A stretch of DNA of 48,068 nt from JBECKQ01 sp040235375 (GTDB lineage: Bacteria; Planctomycetota; Phycisphaerae; UBA1845): assembly GCA_040235375.1 (NCBI GenBank), contig JBECKQ010000002.1, positions 1 through 48,068 of the forward strand, read 5' to 3'. The notes under the pieces are model-generated. The model did not search any database. It was not told the DNA's origin and worked only from the letters and a program-made list of their open reading frames with translations. The translations under genes were made by a program, and so were the position numbers. Shown here piece by piece: positions 41,928-48,068 of the stretch (position 1 is its first letter; the number at the start of each line of letters is the position of its first letter).

Positions 41928-44900
41928 TCACTCCGCAATAGCCTGCCAATCCGCGAAGTCGCGCAGGTCCACGTCGTCGTCGCCGTCGAAATCGAACGCG
42001 GCCAGGCACGTGGGTGCGCAGCTGGCGCCCGACGGGTTCGGTGCAACCTCCGGGCCGGCGAGGCAGTCCACGAGTCCGACCACGTCCGCGGCGTTGACGA
42101 GCCCGTCGGCATTGAAGTCGCCGCCGGCGATCTGATCGCACTCGTCCGGCACCGCGTCGGCATTGCAGTCGCTTGACACGCCGTCCTCGATGTCGCACTC
42201 GTCGGGAACATTGTTGCCATTGCAGTCGAAGACGGTTTGCATGACGTAAACCGCGCCGGCGCTGGCTGCGGCGAGGTCATCGCCATACGATCCGATGAAC
42301 ACCTCGTCCAGGCTGCCGGCAACGGCCTGACCGAAGGACTCGCCCCCGCTGGAAGCGGATGGCATGAACGTTTGCAGCACTTGGCCTGCGCCTGGTTCGA
42401 ACAAGTAGGCCTTTCCCGCCGTGACGCCGGCAATCTGGGCGCCCGGCGCGCCGATCAGTGCCCGGCCGTCGGCCGCAGCGACGGAAGCGCCGAACAGCGC
42501 TCCAGCCGCCGGCGCAGGAGACGCGAACACTTCGAGCAGCGAACCCGTGGCATCGAAGAGGAATGCCGCCCCCGCATCCGCGCCGGCGCAGTCGGAGCGG
42601 GTGGCGCCGATGAGCGCGTGCCCGTTCAGTTCGCCGACGGCGATGCCGAACTCTCCGCCGGCCGCTGGGGCAGGGCCATAGTACGACCGCAGCAGTGCGC
42701 CGCTGGTGGCGTCGAAGAGGTACACTGCACCCGCATCCACGCCGGCCGTGTCGTCGAGGTTCGCCCCGATGAGCACGTCACTGCCCAAGCCTGCTACGGC
42801 AACGCCGAAGTCGTCATAAGCGGCCGGCGTCGGATTGAGAAACGTGCGAACGAGGTTGCCGGTGGTCGCGTCGAAGAGATAAGCGGCGCCGGAATCAGTC
42901 GCGCCGGCGTCATCGCGACGTGCACCCACTACGGCCATGCTGCCGACTCCTCCCACGGAAATACCGAACCAGTCGTTCGACGCCGGAGTCGGGTTGTTCA
43001 GCACGTGCAGCAGCCCGCCGGTATTGCCGTCGAACAGATAGGCTATGCCGGCGTTCGATGCCCCGGTATCGTCGCCATAAGCGCCGACAAGAATGTTGCC
43101 GTCCACGGCGGCGACGGCGTAGCCGAAGTAGTCATTGGCGGCGGGAGCGGGATTCGGAATCGTTAGTCGCAGACCGCCTGTTGCGGCCTCGAACACGTAT
43201 ACGGCGCCGGCGTTGGAGGCGCCCGTGTCGTCGCGGAACGCTCCAACGGCGATGTCGTCTCCGACGATCGCGATCGACACGCCGAAGTTGTCGTCGACGT
43301 TTGCCGCAGGCGATGTCAGGTTTCGGACAAGGCGGCCTGCGGACAGCTCGAAGCTGTCGGGCAGGCCGTTTGTGTTGCAATCTATCTGGCATTCGTCGGG
43401 GATGCCGTCTCCGCTCGCGTCGATGCTGGTGCCGGCGGCGATGTCGCATTCGTCGAGAACGCCGTTCACATTGCAGTCCTCGCTGTCGCCGGCCAGGTCA
43501 CATTCGTCCGGCACGGCATTGGCGTTGCAGTCGACGCTCGTCCCCCCCGCGAGGTCGCACGTATCTGCCACCGCGTTCGCGTTGCAGTCCGGCTGGCAAT
43601 CGTCCGGCAGATCGTTGAGGTCGCAGTCGGCGCTGGTGGCGCCGGCGATGTCGCATTCATCGGGCACCAGGTTGGCGTTGCAGTCGTGGTAAGCGACGGC
43701 CGGATATGCCTCGCTCGCGGGAGTCGCGTACTGGATCGCCACCGTGATGTACGAGCGAGGGCTGCACAGCGTCGGGTTGACCATCGCGGACGCCACCATG
43801 CGTACGGCCGCGTCGCCGCCGTCCACCGCGGCATTGTAGGTCGCGGCCGGCATCGTGAGATGCCGGACATCCACGGCGCACTGGGATCCATCGGCGAACA
43901 CGCGGCCGACATAGGCTTCATTAACGTAAACGTCGATGTACTCACTTGAGGAGCCGAAATCGCTGTAGGCCGTCAATGTCATCGCCAGTTCGCCGGTGGC
44001 GGCCGGGGCTGTGGGCATGACGTACTGCTGCGGTGAGCCGTTGCCGATCGGCGCGAGCTGGGGCGACGTGACGGAGAAAACACCGGTGGCCAGCTCACAG
44101 TCGTCGGGTACGAGGTCGACATTGCAGTCTTCGGAAACGCCGCTGGCGAGATCGCAGACATCGAGGACGCCGTTGTTATTGCAGTCGCCGCGGCCGTCGC
44201 ACTCGTCGGGAAGGCCGTCGGCATTGCAGTCATCGCTGGTGCCGCTGGCGATATCACATTCGTCGGGCACGGAATTCGCGTTGCAGTCCGGGCTGGTGCC
44301 GGCAATCAGGTCGAGAGCATCGTCGACGCCGTTTCCGTTGCAGTCTCCGCCGGACTGGCATTCGTCGGGAATGCCGTCGCCATTGCCGTCGAGACTGGCC
44401 CCGGCGGCGATGTCACAATCGTCCGGGATTCCGTTGACATTGCAGTCCTGCGAGGTGCCCGCGGAGATGTCGAATGGGTCGTTCGTACCGTTCGAGTTGC
44501 AGTCGATCAGGAAGCGGAGGTCCATGGCGATGGGCAGGTGGTCCGACGTCGCGTTTTCACTGGAGTCGCCGGCCAGCAGGTTGGCGGCGGCAAGCTGGGC
44601 GGGGTTCATGTTGCTCGTGTTGAGCACGAACGCGTGCAGAGGTGCAACCGCACTGTCGGTGTAGTAGAAGCGGTCGAGCCGGGAATAGGGCGATGTCGTA
44701 CCGCTCGGCCACGTGTCAGGATCGCCGGTGTAGGGATCGGTGGGCTGAAGATCGGTGATGTCGGAAACGTCCCAGTCGCCTTTCACATCCGGACCGAACG
44801 TCAAGTTGTCCAAGATGTCGCCAGTGCGGAGCGTGAAATCCGGCTCCGGCCCGCCGACCAGGTTGAAGTCGCCCAGGGAGATCATCGGCGTGTCCGCGGG

Positions 44901-45494
44901 CAGCGAGACATATCCGCCCGCCTGGCGGGCATTGCCCAGCCACGCGGCGATGGCGTCCGCGCTTCGTTGGCGGCTTTCGTCTTCCGGTCCGCCGGGATCG
45001 CCGCAGCACTTCAGATGGACACCCAGCAGGTAGATGTCGGTCAGGTACTGCCCGTCCGGCAGGTCGACGAGCGCGATGGTGACGCCGCGCGTTGACGACG
45101 CGGGATACGTGTCCTGGAGCTTCATGGTGAGCGGGAAGCGCGAGGCGATGACCGTGCGCATGCCGAAGGTGTCGAGTCCGCCGTGAACCTCCCAGGCGCC
45201 TGCACCGTAGGGCAGCACGCTGTCGAGGCGGCCGGGGATGGCCGCCTGGGTGGTGTCGCTGTTTATTTCCTGGAAGACGATGACGTCCGGGCTCAACGCT
45301 TGCAGGACGCGGGCAAACGCCGCGTCATGTGACGGATTGTCGATGAACTCGCCGTGCACGTTGAACGTGACGATGCGAATGTCCTGCGGCGAATCCTTCG
45401 TGAAATCGCCCGCGACCGGATTATACGCCAGCGCCGCGTTTGCAATGCTCAAGACGATGGCGCCGAGCTCCAGAATCGGAATGCTGCGCTTCAA
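41928..45494 (-). CDS. giant secreted EEP-fold protein with DCN repeats, FG-GAP repeats and dockerin-like end
   Basis: 1,188 residues, started at TTG 45494 with AGGAGGAG a few bases before it. Signal peptide about 1-23. An endonuclease/exonuclease/phosphatase domain fills 38-328, with VTFNVHGEF, VIVFQEIN (Glu76), SLGDFNL (Asp209, Asn211) and TSDHLPIAM (Asp318, His319), so the active-site residues of nuclease-type members are present. From 330 come Asp/Asn-rich repeats (DCNANSVPDECD type), broken at about 472-592 by a beta-sandwich domain. Residues 725-1088 are seven FG-GAP-like repeats of about 52 residues (NPAPAANDYFGYAVAAVDG type), a propeller. The end (1124-1188) has two acidic loops (DFNADGLVNAADV, DFDGDDDVDLRDF) like dockerin. 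It is exported and may act on extracellular DNA or lipid; substrate unknown. Confidence 0.85.
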   Translation of the reverse strand: MKRSIPILELGAIVLSIANAALAYNPVAGDFTKDSPQDIRIVTFNVHGEFIDNPSHDAAFARVLQALSPDVIVFQEINSDTTQAAIPGRLDSVLPYGAGAWEVHGGLDTFGMRTVIASRFPLTMKLQDTYPASSTRGVTIALVDLPDGQYLTDIYLLGVHLKCCGDPGGPEDESRQRSADAIAAWLGNARQAGGYVSLPADTPMISLGDFNLVGGPEPDFTLRTGDILDNLTFGPDVKGDWDVSDITDLQPTDPYTGDPDTWPSGTTSPYSRLDRFYYTDSAVAPLHAFVLNTSNMNPAQLAAANLLAGDSSENATSDHLPIAMDLRFLIDCNSNGTNDPFDISAGTSQDCNVNGIPDDCDIAAGASLDGNGDGIPDECQSGGDCNGNGVDDALDLIAGTSPDCNANSVPDECDIASGTSDDCNADGLPDECDGRGDCNNNGVLDVCDLASGVSEDCNVDLVPDDCELATGVFSVTSPQLAPIGNGSPQQYVMPTAPAATGELAMTLTAYSDFGSSSEYIDVYVNEAYVGRVFADGSQCAVDVRHLTMPAATYNAAVDGGDAAVRMVASAMVNPTLCSPRSYITVAIQYATPASEAYPAVAYHDCNANLVPDECDIAGATSADCDLNDLPDDCQPDCNANAVADTCDLAGGTSVDCNANAVPDECDLAGDSEDCNVNGVLDECDIAAGTSIDASGDGIPDECQIDCNTNGLPDSFELSAGRLVRNLTSPAANVDDNFGVSIAIVGDDIAVGAFRDDTGASNAGAVYVFEAATGGLRLTIPNPAPAANDYFGYAVAAVDGNILVGAYGDDTGASNAGIAYLFDGNTGGLLHVLNNPTPASNDWFGISVGGVGSMAVVGARRDDAGATDSGAAYLFDATTGNLVRTFLNPTPAAYDDFGVAVAGLGSDVLIGANLDDTAGVDAGAVYLFDATSGALLRSYYGPAPAAGGEFGIAVGELNGHALIGATRSDCAGADAGAAFLFDATGSLLEVFASPAPAAGALFGASVAAADGRALIGAPGAQIAGVTAGKAYLFEPGAGQVLQTFMPSASSGGESFGQAVAGSLDEVFIGSYGDDLAAASAGAVYVMQTVFDCNGNNVPDECDIEDGVSSDCNADAVPDECDQIAGGDFNADGLVNAADVVGLVDCLAGPEVAPNPSGASCAPTCLAAFDFDGDDDVDLRDFADWQAIAE

Positions 45495-45614
45495 GTTCTC
45501 CTCCTGTGTCGCGTTGAGCGCCTGGGCGGGCGCCGGCGCGGCGCCGCGCTATGTTGGCTCCGTCTTCGTCAGGCGGGTGAGTTCGCCTGCTTTCCCCAAA
45601 TCCGGGCAGGCCTG

Positions 45615-48068
45615 CTATTGCGGCCCGCCAACCAGCGGCTCGAGCGCAGTCCAGTCGGCGATGTCCACCACGTCGTCGGCGTCGTTGACATTCGCGCACG
45701 AGCAGCACAAATCGCTCGTGACGTCTGCGCCGAAGCACATCATGAACTGCTGCATATCCTTCAGGTCGTAGTCGCCGTCCTCGTCCATATCGCCGGGTGT
45801 TGCGTTCCAGCAGGTTGAGCTTGTCGCGACGGTGACTGTCGCATAGTCGGTGTAGGTAATGCACACGGGACTGGTGGTGAACGCCAGCGCCCGGTAATCG
45901 CCCGCGTCAGAAGTCTGCAGATTGTCGAGAACCAGCATGTCGCCCGATCCGACCACGGTCGAGCCCTTGCGCCATTGCATCGTGACCGGCAGCGGTGCTG
46001 TCGCCTGCGTGGTGAGGACAACTGTGCCGCCAACTTCGCCGCAGGCGTTCTCCGGCTGGAGGATAATCCGGGGACTGGCCACGGCCACGCTGCCGGGATC
46101 GGACACCGCCGAGTCGCAGGCGTTCGAGATCACGCAGGTGAATGTGTCGTCGCTATCGGCATAGTCAAGGTTGACAACCCGTAGCTGGTTGGTCGTGACG
46201 CCGTTGTACTTGGCGTCGTTGGAGAGCGGGTCCCCGTTCCTGTACCAGTGGTAGCTCGGCTCCGGGGAAGCTCCGGTTACCGCAATAGAGAGCACGGCGG
46301 TGCTGTCGAGGCAACCATAGACCGGAGACGCCGGCTGCGTCGTGATCTCGCCGAGCAAGATCACGCTCAGCGTAGCCGGGTTGCTCTCGGTGAGCACGCA
46401 GCCGTCGAGAATCTGGCAGCGGTAATTGCCGGCGTCTGCGGGCTGCAAGTCGGAGATCGTCAGCGTATCGGTCGTCGCGCCGGAAATCCGCCCACCGTCC
46501 GAAAGCGGTCCCGATGGTCCGATCCACTGGAAGGTGTAGCTCGGGTCCGACGCAGCCACCTGGAACTCGGCGGTCTGCCCCGGGCAGCCGGTGAAATCGT
46601 CCGGATGGGCGATAATCGCGCACTCGTCGGCGAGCCCGTCGCTATTGCAATCGGTCTCGCAATCGTCGGGGATTCCCGTGCTGTTGCAGTCAAAGCTCTG
46701 CCCGCAGCCCGGCAATCCGTAGCAGGGCGTGCCGGGAGCGCCGCAGTCGAGATCGCAATCGTCCGCCAGACCGTTTCCGTTGCAGTCGTTGAGCGTGCGG
46801 GTGACGGACATGTCGTATTCGTTGCGGGTGTCGTTGGACAGGTAGACGTGGGCGTAGAACGTGCCCGGCGCGCCATCGTTGTAGTAGTTGATCAGTTCTC
46901 CGCTGGTGCCCGTTGTCGAGAAGTCAACGAGGTTGCCGCCGCACGCGTCGTACAGTTTGACGTCCACGTCACCGTATAGGGAAATGAACGAGAGATTCAG
47001 GTCGAGCTCTTCGCCGTGGTCCAGCGTGAATGCATACCAGTCATCATCGAGCAGTTTGACGACCCGGCCGGCGTATGTGCCGTCAGCCACGAGCGAGGCG
47101 GACGCGCAGGAATCGTTGTCCTCAAGGTCGTCGTCCGGGCCGGCCTGCAGCGCGGTGGACCAGCCGGGCGCGTAGGACCAGGCCCAATCGAAACGGCCGT
47201 AGTAGTCGTAGTTTGAGGGCGTGGCGCATGACGAGCCACCGCCGCTGAGAATACCGATGAGCAGCTCCGACGCGTCAACCCACAGGCCGCTGCCGGAGGA
47301 ACCGGGCGCCACCACACTGACCGGTCCGCCCGGCGGAGGCGGAGTCCCCCAGAGCACGGTGTGCACTCTTCGTAGGATGCCACCGATGTTCGCCTGAGTA
47401 GTCCCCAGGTAGCGACCGAAGCTGATCCGCTTGAAGTCACCGTCGGGATGGTGGATACCCACGAGAGCGTCGTTGAATGCGGGAATGCTCGTCGTCCAGC
47501 CCGACCATTGCATGCCCGGCGGATTGTCGTAGTTCAGCACGCCTTTGATCATCACCAGCGTGGAGTCGGCCGGCGCGTACGTCGAGATCAGATCGGAGTA
47601 ATTGGAGGTCCTCGAGTCGGCCAGGCCGCCGCCACAGGTTTCGGTCTGGTAAAAGAATCGGGCGCTCAGCGTCTCGGCCACCGTCTGCGTGCCGATGCAG
47701 TGGTTGGCCGTGCTGAAGTACGGCGTGAAGTCACCGGCAACGGTGTCAAGAAGTTGACCGGAGCAGATATAGCCCATGCCGCCATCAACAATGCTGACCT
47801 TCGCCACTGCGTTTCGCACGGTATCCCATGGTGACCAGCACGCCGAGTCAGCCATGCACGAAAGATCGTCGCGGATCCTACCCGTGGAGCGGATATCGCG
47901 ATAAGCGTGCTGGATGCTGTCGATCGTGAACACGACAGAGGGCGTGTCCTCCGCCGCCGTGGGTACGACGTATTCCACCACCACCCGTTCGCCGGCCGTC
48001 GGCGGCGACCAGAAGTCGCCCGTGCCCAGCGGGCCGTGAAGCTCGAACGACCACCAGTTGTTCGGCTC
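45615..48068 (-). CDS. secreted Lys-C-like serine protease with PPC and Ig-like domains, N-terminus cut by the window end
   Basis: The frame runs off the right end, leaving 817 residues. A trypsin-like domain similar to Achromobacter lysyl endopeptidase is seen: CSGQLLDT, then TANHC (His123 of the visible part), PADSTLVMIK (Asp168) and PGSSGSGLW (Ser258 in GxSGS). Next is a bacterial pre-peptidase C-terminal domain (LEDNDSCASASLVADG to NEYDMSVTR), then DCN repeats (DCNGNGLADDCD, DCNSTGIPDDCE), three Ig-like domains (each ending DAGNYRC-like or DAGDYRA), and finally a dockerin-like end (GDMDEDGDYDLKDM and NDADDVVDIADW). The signal peptide and start are outside the window. It follows the same layout as its neighbour 120 bp downstream, so the two may form one unit. 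Expected to digest extracellular protein. Confidence 0.85.
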   Translation of the reverse strand, partial: EPNNWWSFELHGPLGTGDFWSPPTAGERVVVEYVVPTAAEDTPSVVFTIDSIQHAYRDIRSTGRIRDDLSCMADSACWSPWDTVRNAVAKVSIVDGGMGYICSGQLLDTVAGDFTPYFSTANHCIGTQTVAETLSARFFYQTETCGGGLADSRTSNYSDLISTYAPADSTLVMIKGVLNYDNPPGMQWSGWTTSIPAFNDALVGIHHPDGDFKRISFGRYLGTTQANIGGILRRVHTVLWGTPPPPGGPVSVVAPGSSGSGLWVDASELLIGILSGGGSSCATPSNYDYYGRFDWAWSYAPGWSTALQAGPDDDLEDNDSCASASLVADGTYAGRVVKLLDDDWYAFTLDHGEELDLNLSFISLYGDVDVKLYDACGGNLVDFSTTGTSGELINYYNDGAPGTFYAHVYLSNDTRNEYDMSVTRTLNDCNGNGLADDCDLDCGAPGTPCYGLPGCGQSFDCNSTGIPDDCETDCNSDGLADECAIIAHPDDFTGCPGQTAEFQVAASDPSYTFQWIGPSGPLSDGGRISGATTDTLTISDLQPADAGNYRCQILDGCVLTESNPATLSVILLGEITTQPASPVYGCLDSTAVLSIAVTGASPEPSYHWYRNGDPLSNDAKYNGVTTNQLRVVNLDYADSDDTFTCVISNACDSAVSDPGSVAVASPRIILQPENACGEVGGTVVLTTQATAPLPVTMQWRKGSTVVGSGDMLVLDNLQTSDAGDYRALAFTTSPVCITYTDYATVTVATSSTCWNATPGDMDEDGDYDLKDMQQFMMCFGADVTSDLCCSCANVNDADDVVDIADWTALEPLVGGPQ

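Noticed and set aside
42240..44480. Regular DNA periodicity that could be mistaken for a CRISPR array or tandem DNA repeat
   Set aside because: The period comes from protein repeats (FG-GAP blades of about 156 bp and DCN repeats) in one long frame; the units are diverged and there are no identical repeats with unique spacers.

Overview
This window is GC-rich DNA from a bacterium, most likely a member of the Planctomycetota (Phycisphaerae-like). The assignment rests on several signs. Large secreted proteins carry serial Asp/Asn-rich repeats of the type DCNxNGxPDxCD and end in dockerin-like acidic repeats. The window also has a eukaryote-like Ser/Thr kinase, DUF1570, DUF4139, DUF4173 and DUF362 proteins, and short decayed hairpin repeats between genes. 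No rRNA, tRNA, CRISPR array, prophage or intact insertion sequence was seen. Both window ends cut through genes.

Left arm (1-7.46 kb, all minus strand): one long acyl-CoA operon read from a sigma70-type promoter near 7.45 kb. In transcription order it encodes three acyl-CoA dehydrogenases, a 3-hydroxybutyryl-CoA dehydrogenase, a crotonase and a split B12-dependent acyl-CoA mutase, whose small subunit is cut by the window start. The mutase large subunit has Phe67 and Gln185 at the two substrate-specifying positions. These are the residues of isobutyryl-CoA mutase, not the Tyr/Arg of methylmalonyl-CoA mutase. The operon therefore reads as a route from isobutyryl-CoA (valine or isobutyrate) through butyryl-CoA, crotonyl-CoA and 3-hydroxybutyryl-CoA to acetoacetyl-CoA.

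8.2-11.6 kb (plus): a polytopic DUF4173-like membrane protein and a secreted arylsulfotransferase-like propeller protein. 11.8-21.8 kb (minus): nadK, dxs and a polyprenyl diphosphate synthase gene (NADP and isoprenoid supply); a metallophosphoesterase overlapping a Ser/Thr protein kinase; an RCK-type K+ channel; a WecA/MraY-type glycosyl-phosphate transferase; and an overlapping HAD hydrolase/ATP-grasp pair. Divergent from the last is cinA (21.9-23.1 kb), followed by a small TPR-like protein. 23.7-25.2 kb is mostly non-coding. It holds decayed repeats, a possible small secreted protein, a promoter with a long GC-rich leader, and a 42-residue Lys/Pro-rich protein with a strong Shine-Dalgarno site.

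25.2-35.6 kb: a lipoprotein, an HtrA-type membrane-anchored protease, a secreted M14 zinc carboxypeptidase, a 2-hydroxyacid dehydrogenase (SerA-like), a GNAT acetyltransferase, a 62-residue basic protein, a UbiA-family prenyltransferase resembling decaprenyl-phosphate phosphoribosyltransferase, a DUF362 protein, and an orphan 112-residue helical protein. The orphan has its own near-consensus promoter, a leader with three stem-loops, and an intrinsic terminator. 36-41.9 kb: a DUF4139 protein, two overlapping HExxH (zincin) genes, a thioredoxin reductase and an HNH endonuclease. 41.9-48.07 kb (minus): two giant secreted proteins, an endonuclease/exonuclease/phosphatase-fold protein with FG-GAP repeats and an Lys-C-like serine protease with PPC and Ig-like domains. 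Both end in dockerin-like modules.

The most unusual items are the isobutyryl-CoA mutase-type operon, the kinase/phosphatase overlap, the structured leader of the orphan gene, and the set of exoproteins with a shared acidic C-terminal module. All calls are from reading the sequence; no database search was run.
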